Shown: in pieces, positions 49,925 through 63,065 of the stretch
Numbering within the stretch: position 1 is the first letter of the stretch
How the letters are laid out: each line of letters begins with the position of its first letter
Assembly: GCA_961205875.1 (NCBI GenBank)
Contig: OY540817.1
Location: 16,713,001 to 16,777,000, forward strand
Direction of reading: 5' to 3'
Length of the DNA stretch: 64,000 bases
Origin: Sialis fuliginosa
Lineage: Eukaryota; Arthropoda; Insecta; Megaloptera; Sialidae
Made by a program: the position numbers and the translations under genes
The notes under the pieces: model-generated
Told to the model about the DNA's origin: nothing
Database searches by the model: none
What the model saw: the letters and a program-made list of their open reading frames with translations, nothing else

Positions 49925-50170
49925 ACAAATGACGTAAGGTGAGATAGCGCCACTGCAGTGAAAGAACGGCGGCGATGTTTTAGAGTATGGACACGTATTT
50001 GTGATTCTGGTCCGCGCCTCCGCCACCGCGCGCGCCGCAGCGTTCCCCTCCCCCACTCCCCACACAAAACTCATTCAACTTTCGCAGTGACGTCAGAGAT
50101 TTCGGCGAACCGGCACCACAACCGTATATGTATGTGTGTGTGTGTTCCAGTGGCGACTCGTGTTTGAAAT
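49925..50170. promoter_or_regulatory. GC-rich island 1 with TGACGTCA
   Basis: CpG-rich sequence (CCGCCACCGCGCGCGCCGC) is followed by TGACGTCA at 50,088-50,095 and a (TG)n run. The island stands out against flanks of well over 70 percent A+T. It is the first in a series of islands extending to 56.9 kb. The short open frame inside has no recognised domain. Confidence 0.4.
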
Positions 50171-51480
50171 TAATTGTTGATTAATAATCCTTGAAAAATA
50201 AATATTATTTCATAAACAAAATTAAATATTAAAAAGAATATTAAAAATTAAATAGGGCAATTACAACAATTAGTTTTAAACATAGATTTACTGCGTGGAC
50301 TCATAAGGTCTTAATATACAAATTTTTCAAAAATTAGTATTTTATTATTTCTATACATAAAAATGAATGTTTGTTTGTATGAGGCTTATAGACTCGGGAA
50401 TTACTGAACTGATTTCAATGCGGTTTTTACCAATAATTTTTCTGTACAGTATCGGGCTATTAATATTTTATGAAAACCTAAGATTTAACATAAAAAGATT
50501 TAAAAAATCTTTATCAAATCGTGTTTTGTTTCCATGATGTCACAGCATACAACTGTCATTTAGGTATATAAAATCATAGTACCTAGTCATGTGATCACGT
50601 CTTTTTCAAATATTTTATCGAACAATTGGATGATGGGTGAGCATGTTGAATATTTTAGGTCACTATCCAATGCGATAGTAATTTATAATAATGATCAGTT
50701 TGATAAACTATCGGACATTTGTTTTTACTTTCACTCCAGTTACGCCTGTCAAAAGCTAACTTAAATCCATTAAAAATGAATGTAATGTTTGCATTATGCA
50801 ATAATATGTCGATATTAATTAATTATGTAAACTTTATTTTGTAAGTTTTTCTTCAGTTTTCAATACACTAAAGTTGTCTAGTCGAATTCATCACTATTTA
50901 TGTATTTTGTTATGCAGAAACCAAGTTCAATTATTCACAATCAGTAGTAATAAATTATTCAGTAAAAATCGTTAATAATTTTAGATTTAAATCTTTTCTT
51001 CGAATAAAATTTTACTCGCGTTATACTTTAATTACAGAACATAAAAAACAAATTTTTATCCTACATTTAAATATGTTTCTTCAAGATAATTACAACAGAA
51101 ATTGTATAATGTAATACTAAAATATCGGTATGGAGAAACATACATAACTTCCATGTTCTTTAATATCTTTTTAAATAGTTTTTAATAAATGAAAATTTTC
51201 AATGGGATTTGTTAGAAATAAAATTCACCTTTATATTATAGGTACATATTAATTTTCTAATGTCCTAATGTCAAAAACATATTACACATTCATAGAATAT
51301 TAATTAGTATTTAAAATTCAAATTTTGAGTGTGGTTGAAGGTAGTACAATCAGTATCTCGGAGACGATTTTTCTACGGTATTACAATACTTCCATTTCTT
51401 TCGGAACATGGAATTAAAAAAACATGTTACGTGATTTTTTTTGTATATTTTATAATGCAATTAATATTTAGATCGATTTT
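50171..51480. other. AT-rich sequence between GC islands
   Basis: Nothing recognised. Confidence 0.5.
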
Positions 51481-51484
51481 AATT

Positions 51485-51770
51485 TAAACATTTTGACTTC
51501 GTTCGAGTCGCCTGTGACTGTCAGTTATCGGTGCGCGGCGGGGCTGCTTCCCCTCCCCTCCCAGTAATGCCGCGTAGGAGAGACTACCGGCGATTGGCCG
51601 CCGCGGCTGTGACATCAGCGCTCGCCCACGTCGTGACGCCGGCCGCGCTCTATAACGATCGTCTTTCTCTCGGATGCGACAACAAAAACTAGACACTCTC
51701 TACAACACAACTCTTGGCGTCAATTGGAAATACACACTCATATATACATACATAAATGCAGGACCGGTGT
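51485..51770. promoter_or_regulatory. GC-rich island 2, promoter-like (CCAAT, CRE-like, TATA-like)
   Basis: It contains GGCGATTGGCCGCCGCGG (an inverted CCAAT box), TGTGACATCAGCG (one base from a CRE), GTCGTGACGCCGG, and CTCTATAACG at about 51,647. The order would suit a + strand promoter with a start near 51,680. No coding exon is evident just downstream. Confidence 0.4.
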
Positions 51771-52849
51771 AACAATGAACCCCACGAAAGAAAAATACTT
51801 AAATAAGTCGCGGTCGTTAGATCATAAATAAATATATATATACCATTCAAAAATATTATAAAAGAGTATATTTATTAATAAAAATAAACGATAAAGTTCT
51901 AGCACATTAGTGACCATTTTTTTAAATTTATATTTAATTGATATTTTTACGAACTTTTACTTAGGTTAGTCTCAAATTTCAAACAAAAAATAAATATAAT
52001 TTCTATTAGAAGTCATATCAAAACTGCATAGTTAATTTTGTTATTATAAGAACTTAAAATAGTATTTTGAATGATCAAATTTTGTGTTACAGGATCTACA
52101 AATCTAAGGTCTATTTATTACGTAACGCCGGCTCTGTAAACACGTACAATCGCTCAGTGGTTGTAGAAATGCGTGGGCGATGCAAACTGGTCCATGGAAA
52201 TGCGACGCAGTTTTCTACAAATAATAAAAATAAAAAGAACTACGCCAGTCGGTCTTCTGCTGTCAGCTACTGAGAATTTAAAACGCTGCATTAAAAACTA
52301 TCTGCAGAATATTTCCCAATTATTCCAAATTATGATCGTTATAAAGTATTAGCCTATATTCATCAAGTATATGGGATTGAAACACACAAATTTTTTTAAA
52401 ATTTAACTGATCTTGAGTTTATATACCCACAAGATTATTTTAAATTTAATATACTTTTAGTATTAGAAAATATATAAATAAAAAATTATATTTACAGTTA
52501 CAATTACTTTTGCCCAAAAATGTGCTTTTTACGAAAAAAAGGTTGTACAAATACAAATACCTAATTACTTTTTAATATGTGAATATATTTAAGTACATAA
52601 GCACGTTTATAATTATAATAGATTTAAGTATATATTTATAAATATACAAATTAAGTACATGAACAATTAGATCAAGAGCCAGTGACGTATTTCGATTGTC
52701 GTGAAAATTTAGGTACTAAATATTATATACCTGCTGAACAATAAAAGTCGATTCTGGGAGCTCTTTCATTTCAATTTCTTTCATTTGAAAAGATATTAAA
52801 ATAAAAAGTACAATATAATCACTCAAAAAAGTAATTAAGTACTATAGCT
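51771..52849. other. AT-rich sequence between GC islands
   Basis: A modest open frame at 52,067-52,273 follows a TTACAG acceptor-like site at 52,087-52,092, but nothing else supports an exon. Confidence 0.4.
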
Positions 52850-53275
52850 TCAGAAGTCGATTTCCACCGTAAAGGTCAGAATCCCATGCAATATATTCGA
52901 AAATATTAAGACAAACATTATCGGTTACTTTTTCTAAGGCGAAGTGAGCTTATATTATTATATAATATCATTTTAAATAAAAACACAAATATACATCCAT
53001 TTCATTAATTAATTTTATATCAAATTTAATATATTTAAATACTAAAATTCGAAATATAAAATATATTACAATAAAATTTACTTATACAATTTTCAATCGC
53101 ACAAATATATATGAGAAGAAAGAGAAGAATACTTCTTTATCTAACGAATGAATTTCAAAATATCTGTCTTTGTTTGGTACATGGAGTAATGATTTAAATA
53201 TTATAATAATCAAGTTTACTATGTTTGTTATACGCGAATTTGAATGAAAACTGAACGACCACTTCTGCATTTCAC
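52850..53275 (+). repeat. Segment duplicated from the protease cluster, copy 2
   Basis: Same orientation and order as 25,510-25,845, including AATTTCAAAATATCTGTCTTTGTTTG and GATTTAAATATTATAATAATCAA. It has about 80 extra bases at 52,940-53,020. Confidence 0.65.
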
Positions 53276-53504
53276 TGTACCTACTTATACTAAATTACAT
53301 TAACTTCTCTAATATAATGTAATATATTTAATTTATAACATATATCAAAAGAAACATAAATTAATTAATTTTAAAACATACTTAATATGTATTTTATATT
53401 TTATAGGTATTTCCATTATTTTGCATTAAGGCTTAATACAGTTTGCATATATAATAAGTTAAACTGTATAGGTACATCGATATAATATTGATAGACACAT
53501 CCAT

Positions 53505-53650
53505 TACAAATAACGCAACCTTGCACACGCCTGCATGACCTTACACTGACGTCAATCGAGTCCCTTTAAAGTTGCAATGACGTCACTGGGCGTTAATGTT
53601 AATTAATATTACATTTGTCGCTTTACACATGCACGCACGCCGATTTGTTC
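53505..53650. promoter_or_regulatory. Island 3 with two TGACGTCA sites 23 bp apart
   Basis: TGACGTCA occurs at 53,547-53,554 and 53,578-53,585. Their starts are 31 bp apart, about three helical turns. This is a CREB/ATF-type palindrome. No gene is adjacent. Confidence 0.45.
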
Positions 53651-55440
53651 CTAGAAACACTTGTTCTGGCTAATGTCGAAACGATAACGTTTGTATTGTA
53701 TTTCCGATGGTAGTCTTTTGTTGAAAATGTTAAAAAAGTTAAATTTAAAACAGTGGCATATTACGATATTACACAATAGGAACTTAGGCAATTGCCTAGG
53801 GTCTCTAGGTAAAGGGGCAGGGCCGTAACTAGAGGCTCGGGGGACTCGGGACAACGAGTGACCGATATAAAATATAAAATATAAAAAAAAAATTGCGTTG
53901 CCAACTTGAATTTTCCACTTATTACTAATTTGAATGACCTTTTTTTCTCAATCTCAATCAATCAATGCATCTATTGGTAAAACCCCGAAATTACTTAAAA
54001 GTTAACTTATTCAATGTTTTTATTTATTATCTATGTATTATACAGTACAGGCTCACTAATATAAACTAGTGTACCGTCTTATTACTGAATTTATATATAT
54101 TGAATTACCAAATGTGCGAATTTTAAAACCATTTAACTATAGAACACTGCTTGGAGACCCACATGATAAAAAATGTTTAATTATTTAGTTTGACTTACTA
54201 AAAAACGTCTTGTACTGTAGAAAACATTATCCGGCCCGCTTTATATTTCAAATGTGTACATGTTACCCCTTTTTAAAAAAAAGTTGGTGGCTTCTGATAT
54301 ACATACGTAAATACATATGTATGTAGTTCAATAAAATTAATTATAAGTTGATCATTTATAAAACAAATAAATGATTGTTCAGATCGCGTGTGTCGTTGTC
54401 ACACGAAAAGCTTAAAATAAAACTACCTTGTAACTAGTTCTGATTATCTCCAACTATGCGGAATTCATTATAATATTGAATTATCGACACCACAAAACTA
54501 GGAAATAACGTCAACATAGTTTCCTGGAAAATATCAATTTAGAGTTGAAAAGTAAACACATACTAAAAAAATTTTATACATTTTTTATATACTCAATTTA
54601 TTCCGCTGTGTTGATAAAATAATTCATTCGATTAGATTTTATTCTATGTAATAAAAGCATGTTTATTGCTGTTAATTATATTATTTTTGACATCAAATTT
54701 AAATTAACAATTATAGTTTATTTAAATTTTTGTGACAATTTTAACCGTTCAAGTTCGGTTCCGGTTCGATAAAAAATTTTGATTCTAAAATGTAATCCAA
54801 TATACATACTTATTTTAATATAATTTTACTATAAAATATATTGAATTTTTCTTAAGACGAGCCTGTTGTATATTAATTACTATATGTTATGTTTTAAGTA
54901 TTATTGCATACAAAAACACTTAAGGACCAGTGTACCACACTTGTTTGTCGCAATCAGACTTCTTTTTAAAGATGTGGTGGAGGCGCTGGGTATTTACTTT
55001 AATCAGATTTTTTTTAAAGAAAAATATTCTAAGATAAGACTGAAACAAAACCGATATATTTTTACGGGACGAGACTGTCAGTTGTAAACGAGACTATCAT
55101 CTCGTGTGCAGCTCAAAACATACTCGATTAAGTTTACTCTTTTTGAAATTTTAAATTTTGTTTATGTACTTTTCTAACAAAATAAAAAAAATAAATAAAA
55201 TTTACAAATACAGTTAAAAAGAATAATTTTTTCACAAAAAAGGTAACTTTCATAACCGACCGTATTTTAAGTAACCACAAGTTGGTTTGGGAAGTTCATT
55301 GTATACCGTTTCAGAAAATAAACAAGTTTCAAGCTTTTGCTTCAGTATTTCCCCACAACTAATCCCGTCCGTTAAATTTCAACATAAGAACTTATACACT
55401 AATAATTAGTCATTTTCCCTATGAAATTAAGTTCTCTCTA
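53651..55440. other. AT-rich sequence
   Basis: The open frame at 54,866-55,087 (73 codons) shows no recognisable motif. A phrase near 53,790-53,850 (CAATTGCCTAGGG...GGGGCAGGGCCGTAACTAG) looks like a common interspersed repeat fragment. No gene is claimed. Confidence 0.4.
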
Positions 55441-55444
55441 CTCA

Positions 55445-55690
55445 TATAGTAACACAGATGACGTCATAATGTACAAAAACGTGAGAACAAGAGAACCTCA
55501 GTTAACAGCGCGGTGTGAAAAGCTCAAAAAACCAACCTTATCATTATTGTCCATTGATGACGGAGCATAAATCCGGTGGCGTTATTTTTTCAAAGCCAGT
55601 GGCGTGCGCGTCCGCCACTGGAACGACCTCTAGCGGCCAGTCTGTTCATTGCGACATAATCGCGATTCACAGGAAAATAACAACTCAGTT
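55445..55690. promoter_or_regulatory. Island 4 with TGACGTCA and a GC palindrome
   Basis: TGACGTCA lies at 55,459-55,466. CCAGTGGCG (55,596-55,604) and CGCCACTGG (55,613-55,621) form a perfect 9-bp inverted repeat with an 8-base loop. CCTCTAGCGGC follows at 55,627 and resembles an insect CTCF core. Confidence 0.35.
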
Positions 55691-56440
55691 GTGACTCATG
55701 TATTGTATTTCTTAATGTTGGATTTTTGATATTTAATAGTTAAATGTGAATAAAATGATGTCATTTATATGAATAAGAGTGATATTTTAGTGATTCATTT
55801 ATCCGTTTATTGTTATACATGAATTTTGTATTTCAGTAGAGAATTTATCTTTAGAAAAATAACATAAAAATGTATTTTATTATATAAGTTTGATTTAATT
55901 ACAAATTTAATTTACATTAACAAAATCGTATTTATACAGCTTGTTCACCAAATCGCTTTCAATTCATTCTAATGTAAATTAAGTTTGTAGTAAAAATGAA
56001 TAATTTTTAAGTGGTATAGTCCAAATAAATTTTTGTGATAGACTGGTGTTTTTTATTTACTATTAAAATATACATTTTGATATTATTTTATAGATTTGCT
56101 CTACATATTGAATAACAAAACATGAAATATCTCGAAACTATAATAATGGACTTATACCACATTCAAAAATTTCAATATTATTAATGTGTTAACATTACTT
56201 AAATTCAACAAAAAGAAAGCAGAGATATAATTGTTAAATTATGATTTTTACAACCAACTTTTATAGTATGGTTAAAATTCTCAGAAGGACATTGTTTGAA
56301 ACTTTATCATTTCTTAGTTTTATGCAAGACGCTGCTCTAATGCACTTTATTTGTTGAACGAAAATTTTCCAAGAACGAAAAAGAAGAAAAATAAAAGCAC
56401 ACATACATATATACATAGATTTCTCAGAACAATTTCCATT
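55691..56440. other. AT-rich sequence
   Basis: Nothing recognised between islands 4 and 5. Confidence 0.5.
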
Positions 56441-56444
56441 GAAT

Positions 56445-56913
56445 CAAACCTCCCCTCTACTTCGCCAATGCTCAAGCGCAGTTTGATCCTTCAAAGCGTC
56501 GGCGTCGCAGTGAAAACGGCACTATAGCTGTAATGGTGGCCAAACTGCAACGGCAGAGGAGTTACAAGTAACAACAGCTCGAGTACTGACACAGGTACCG
56601 CTAGCTAGTACCCACAAGTACCTACAAAGTGTAATATAACTCAACAATACAATGGTAACAGTGTGTTGTGAAATTGGTGAAACTATTGTTTTGTGGGCCA
56701 CGGTATAATTGACTTTTCATTGACGAGTAGATAGAAGCGTTCATTCATGCTCGCTGTTAATGGATGAACGACAGTGCGGTTAGAAAAGTGAGTGATTATT
56801 GTGATGAGTGTCATTGTGGATACCGGCTTTAATTATCAGTTTTCATGGAAACTACTGCTATTGGGTTATTATTTCAAAGCGATATGAAGCAGGTCATTAT
56901 TTTACATCAAAAG
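56445..56913 (+). CDS. Possible 5' UTR and first coding exon of an unidentified gene
   Basis: A GC-richer, stop-containing leader-like stretch (56,445-56,844) is followed by TTTTCATGG. From the ATG at 56,845 an open frame of 23 codons (begins METTAIGLLFQSD) ends at CAAAAG|GTAATA, a good splice donor at 56,914. No downstream exon was found before the window ends, so this would be the first exon of a gene lying mostly off the right edge. The product is not recognised. The stretch could equally be a non-coding transcript or chance. Confidence 0.3.
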
Positions 56914-59900
56914 GTAATATATTATGTATTTCTTTATTTACAATTACTTCCTAGCTACTGTGACACGTTTTTATAATTCTAGAACCAAAGAAAATCGTTC
57001 AATATTTATCAATAAATAAACTAATATAAATAAATTTTCATGTAACTGTGTATTTATAAAATTAAACATAGATTTATGCCTAATAAAACATACAAAATAA
57101 AAATCCTAAAATGGATAAAATGTGTGAAAGATATATACAGATTTATTTTTGTTAAATAATTAATAACAAGATTATTGGATAAGCCTTTTGAATTGGTAAC
57201 ATTAAGCTTCCTGCTTTACCGGAAAACGGAAATGGAACACACTTTTGATTTCTTTATACTTACATTAGTAATTCAGCAGTGGTTTTATATAATATAATCG
57301 CATGATATGTTTTTGTAATTACCTAAAGTATAATGTAAATTTTCATATTGTTTTACTGAAAGTTTTTTCTTCTTGTTATGTTTTGACAAAACTTTTGTTT
57401 TTAAATTTTAACAATGAATATAATACATTATTTTGTATTAAAAATTCATTTCAAAGAAATGCTAATGTATTATATTTTTTTAATGATAAACAAGGCTGAG
57501 AAGTTTCAAAAAACTTTTGTACATTAAAAAAATAATTTTTACTATTTTATTATGTTATAACTAAATAGGAGAAAAATATTTATATTGAATAAATTTCATT
57601 ATAAATATGTATCGTTCAAACTTACAATAATATAGTTATTTAAATTTGTTATCTCGAAACTATAGACAGATTTTAAAGATCAATAAAAACAGATTGTAGT
57701 CGGTATGTACAAAACATTTTAGGCAGCGCTGTTTTAGAGTATTGATTTTTCTTACAGCTGTATATACCTTACACGGGTATGTATAAATAGAGTGGTATTA
57801 ATATTATGTACAAATTCATATGTCTATTTTTAGAAACTTTTAATATTGTACAATTATTGTCCATTAGTACAATTTTATAAACTATTAAATTGTCATAAAA
57901 CGATTTGTGTATTCTATTTAAATTATAAACAAGCTTTTAATATCAATTGTAACAGATAAAACATAAATTGTATTTATGTACATATATAAACTTTAATTAT
58001 TTTTTTGTGATTAACCTATATAACATTAAAGAAAATTGTAATTGCTATTCAGATATATACTTTATTAGATACTAGCACATTGGACCCAGTATTACCTGAG
58101 GATATAAATTTAATCTATAATAAACCTATTAAACATTGTTTTCATTCATCACTAACTATTCAAGTAGTGCACGCGAATATATCTCTCCAATGAATTTTTT
58201 TTTCGACTTCATGAAATTTATTACAAAATATCCACCAATTATACACCTAAACCTTCCTCGTAAAACAATCTATCCATTAGTGAAAACCGGAATAAAATCC
58301 GTTCAGTAGTTACTAAGATAATCATGAACAGACAGACAGACAGACGCGGCGAGGGAACTTTTTGGACGACACGAGTGTTAAGTAAGTCTTGTATCGATCT
58401 CGTTTCAAAACCGGGACGAGAGCGAAAAAAGTCTCGTCTAGGCATGCAGTCTTACCAATGAAATAACATTTGCCAGTATTTTAAATTTGGATTTACTTAA
58501 GTTAGTTTGTCTTCTCAATGACTCAGTTAATGAACAAACGAAGCCTGAATGGTTCTTTGTTTAAAATTTCACGTTAAAAAAAAGATAAATTCAGGTATTT
58601 TTATATTTCTCAGAAAACAATGATAACTGTAATAACACCCACAATTTCATTTTCTCCATTTTATTTTAATAATGAGAACGTAATTTAAAATGCTGGGTGT
58701 ATTTTTGTTATCATCAAAAGTGTATTTTAAACGGATGAGGGGTCATATGTAGGTCAATACATTGGGTAAAACAGTTTTAATTGATTCGATTGTTTTTGTT
58801 TGTTCTGTGTCCACACAAATTATAAATTAGTACCTGTATTAAGTGTTTTGTGATTTAAACAAAATCGATTATCGGCAATATTGGATTTTAGTCGTCAACA
58901 AAAACAAAAATTGTAGTAGCGTATGCGGGCTCGCAAGTTAAAATTAAGAATTTATTTTGAAATAATATTTAAGGAGTTATATTTTTAATACCAAACAGTT
59001 TTACTCCATCTTTCGTGTTTTTTTAATAAATACAGCAATATTTTCCAAAATGGTATAAATAAATTAAAAATAATTAGTTTTAATATACCAACATCTTATT
59101 ATTCTGTGAAAATTTTAATTAACCTTAACCTCAAAGCGTATATTATCAGTTAAAAATAGAAATGAAATTAAAACATAGGTACAATATGAACAATAAGACC
59201 TCATCCCACATGTTTTTCTTGAAATTTTTAGAACGGAAATACTTGATAGCCTAATCTATCAGAACAAAAATAACTCGGACAAGCCAAATTTAACAATCCA
59301 GAGCAATTAACCTCAATCCAGACATCTTGAAGAGGTTGAAGTACTAACTAGGGTGTCCTTGCGAACGTGCTAATTAATTATCTTTAGAAATGAGATTCCG
59401 ACTTTGTTTTTATACACAGTTTGATTTGCGTTCTATTTTTATCATCATTGATTAAATCTCGAGTCAATTCACTATTCACTGAACCGTTAGTAAGTTATTT
59501 TAAAATTTTTATTTACTGTGGAAAATATAATTATACAGGATGATTTACAACTAGTGTAAAAAAATTAACAGTAGATCGAGGATGTAATTTTAAGTAAACA
59601 CCTACATATGAATATGTATCCGAAAATTATTCGTTATATTATTATTTATTATATATTATAGATCCTACATATATTTTTTTGAAAATTGTTTTTGAGAACA
59701 AAACTGTTGAAAATCAAGAAATTTCTGTTAATTTTGCTTACTACTGTAAAAAATTAATATTTTCTAAAAATAATTTACGAATTTGCAATAAAAAATATAG
59801 ATTACCATTTAAAATAAAAAGTGACCTCATAAAACCCTATAGTTTATAAAAATAAATGTCCTCCTCGAAATGCTAATTTTTGTCTTAAACATTTTACACC

Positions 59901-60636
59901 ATCTTGCTTAGTTTTCGAGATATTGGCCTGGGGAAAATAAAATGAAGCACACGGTATATATTTATGTAGATTTTGAACAGAAAAACATTTTCACTAAATC
60001 TAATTAATATATTTAACTGCGTTTTAAATAAATTTACAGTTAATTAAAGAAAATATATTGAATTTAGGATATTCTGTTTTATTGCTATAAATAAGAATAT
60101 TTAATCACTTATTAGATATGTCAAAATATAATTTTGAATTTTGAATTTTAGTTACACAATTTATAAAAAAAATTATCATTGGTTAATTTATATATTTCGA
60201 CAATTTGAAATGAATCCTTTAATATGGCCACAAAGTACGTACATACAATAGATACAGAAATCAATACAATTGGGACGGTGGAGATAAAACGTATGTTACC
60301 ACTGTGTTAAGGGACGACAGATCTGAGCTATAAATAGGTCACAAAACGTAAACCCAGTTACAGCCAGTGAGCTGTTAACTTGACCTACACTGTAAAGGAT
60401 AATGTGTGTTTGTCACGAGACCTAACACACACATACACACATACACATGTACACTCACAGCCTTGGTTAGTGCTAGCTGAAGTAGTTCATTGTTGCACTA
60501 TAACAATGTTGCCATCGGAGCTACAAGGGTCTTCAAGAGGTGTAGAATATGTGCATTGTGCTCTCATATTTACGTCAGCATACAAAATATTGCATATAAA
60601 ATAAATGTTTGTCTTTTAAAAGTTATAAACTTATGT
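56914..60636. other. AT-rich sequence (possible intron)
   Basis: No exon is recognised. It contains a LINE-tail-like fragment at about 58,195-58,345 and a CA-rich microsatellite near 60,425-60,455. Confidence 0.45.
58195..58345 (+). repeat. Lepidopteran-type LINE tail with GACA tract
   Basis: ACCTAAACCTTCCTCGTAAA, AAAATCCGTTCAGTAGTTAC and ACAGACAGACAGACAGACGCG follow in order. This phrase is familiar from 3' ends of non-LTR retrotransposons in moth and butterfly genomes, recalled rather than searched. No coding part is present. Confidence 0.55.
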
Positions 60637-60888
60637 CCGGTATTATAAAGGAGCTCGCAATTTTGCAAGCACTTTCAAATGGGGTATCAAAATTATATGA
60701 CGGTTCTATTGGAGTTTTTGACAGTATATAAAGTATATTTACTAATCTTGAGTAAAAACGGTAAAAATCAATTTACTGCGCATGAAATTATCTGTTAAAA
60801 ACATAAAGAGAACTGTCATATAAGTTTGATACCTTGTTTGAAAGTATTTGCAAGCTTGTAAATTTTGCGAGCTCCTTTATAATACCGG
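60637..60888. mobile_element. Foldback MITE
   Basis: CCGGTATTATAAAGGAGCTCGCAA at the left is exactly reverse-complemented at the right (60,865-60,888). Subterminal blocks (TTGCAAGCACTTTCAAA / TTTGAAAGTATTTGCAAGC; GGTATCAAAATTATATGACGG / CTGTCATATAAGTTTGATACC) also pair. It is non-coding. Confidence 0.85.
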
Positions 60889-63063
60889 GTATTTTTGTTT
60901 TTTATTTTAAACTAACTCGCGTGGACTACAGAATTATTGTTTAGGATTTTTGAAAAATATCGTTTAATTATTTAAAAAAAATTTACTCTACACAATTCTT
61001 TACCAAATTATATTGTTCGATATTTAACGGTTTAGACGCGTATTGCAAAAGAGCGCGTTGGCGGTAAACTTTTTTCCGACTTGATTTACTATTATCGTCA
61101 TTGCTTATTCTTTATGTTACCTAACGTAACAAAGAGATACTAAAACCTGGGCAAAAAACATATCTATGAATTAAAAAAAAAACACGTAAATCAGATAAGT
61201 GATTCTTGAATGATAAGCGCACAGACAGACAGACAGACTGAGAGACGTTGCGTTTTATAATATATACCTATATAGATTCAAATCATTTTAATTCAAAATT
61301 TTAAATTTTTAGCGCTTTTTAAGGGGTCAAATGAGTTCGGGTATCAAGAGAATGCTGACAATTCAAAAAAAGTGAATAAACGTTTTATTTTTATTAAAAT
61401 CTCGGTTTGACAAATTAAAAAAAAAAACTTAAAAATTTTTTTCCCCTGCCCATATCTCAGAAAGTAATATTACGAATATCATATTGATATAAATTTAAAA
61501 ATACACGGTTATAGTTTTTATAGGAAAAGTTTTCATTGAGGGAAGTAATAAAATTTACATATTCTAATATATTTTGATGTGTTGAAAACGCATCTGCAAT
61601 GCAGAAATCTATATAAAGAATGGATATAAGTCCGTATGTAATATTACTAGTATGTTTGCATTGCACAAAATTGTAATAAGTTTAGGAAAATGTCAAAATC
61701 TTGAATATATTTAAATATTTTCCATATTTGTGTATGTAATCAAAATAATTGTACATACATTCTTTAAGATATAGAAATAAGATTGACAGTATTTATTTGT
61801 AAGTAGAGAAAGAGTGGTATGAAAAAAACATGTTTTGAAAGAGCCACATTTATTTGTACGAATATTACCGACTGAGAATAACGTGCGCTTTTTTTTTTAC
61901 TTAGTAAATCTACAAAAGTTTGACAATCAACTGTAAACAACGCCGATACTACGTACGAAAAATTTTGTCTCAAGAAAGTAAATTTTTAATGTCATTTTGT
62001 TTGGTTTTCATAGTTCAAATGTAAACAGCTAATGAAAAAATGATTACGCCATGGTATTCTATATGTATTTAGCTTTCCAACGGTGTATATATTTTGAGGT
62101 AAGCACTTTTATTTTGTACTAGTTTTGGGAATAATCGTTTTTGATATCAAATGCTTTGAAAGAGCCAGGTCATGATGTTATGAAAAAGCCGGCATTTTCA
62201 TGACTCTATTTATCATATTTATTTACATATTCTTTTTTTAAGAAGTAAATATGTCTGAAACGACGCAATGACATTTTTAAAACATGCCACTCTTCCCCTA
62301 TACAATGATAGAATTTATACAACTATATACAACCGAACAAATTAATTTTCATACTTTTTTTTGGAGTTTAGACAGAGCTGGACTTATGAACAATGACAGG
62401 GGCCTTATGAGGGACAAACAAATTAAACAACTATCTAGGACTCCGGGGGTAAAGGAGAGAGTCTCTAAGATATGGTTACAGTAGAGGAAAAAAGTCTTTC
62501 AATGTTATGGTAACCTAATTTAACACATCGTTTAATAAATTTGTTTACTAGATTTTTTTCAACGGGGCCTTATTTTTCATTTGCGCTTTGGGCCTCAAGA
62601 TTTATAAGTGCGACACTGAATTTAAATATCTGTTTTTTTTAACAGTAATAACATCATAAAGTTTACTACAATCGAAAATATACATTATTTTTTTTACATT
62701 ATAAATAATACATATAAAAATATTAAATAACATGTTTGTATACCATAAAACATTTTATGTTGTAAAGAAATGCATTATTGTATCTATAAACAGTTTTTAT
62801 ATACCAATATCATAGTATGCTTCATACATAAAAATATTTAATTCGCAAAAAACCTGTAATAAAAAACATGTGTCTAATTTAAAATAAAAGTACACATAAA
62901 TGTAACGAGAATTTTAATAGCAACAAATCAGATAAGCATTCATTAAACTTTCACTGCGTTTTAAAATATAATTTACTAGTTAATCCATGTCGAGAACACC
63001 AGTAAAAAATCAATAGTTGCCATGTGGAATTGTTTATAAACATACATAGATTATATACATATA
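60889..63063. other. Intergenic or intronic AT-rich sequence with one tail repeat
   Basis: At 61,104-61,230 lies a second copy of the 32,109-32,232 tail repeat. Several 65-70-codon open frames (61,457, 61,764, 62,284) show no domain. Confidence 0.45.
61104..61230 (+). repeat. Dispersed tail repeat ending in (GACA)n, copy 2
   Basis: CTTTATGTTACCTAACGTAAC, CATATCTATGAATT and AGATAAGTGATTCTTGA match the copy at 32.1 kb. It carries a roughly 20-base A-rich insertion. Confidence 0.6.
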
Positions 63064-63065
63064 TA

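Noticed and set aside
62284..62484. 66-codon open frame (begins MPLFPYTMIEF)
   Set aside because: No domain, signal peptide or splice context; base composition like the flanks.
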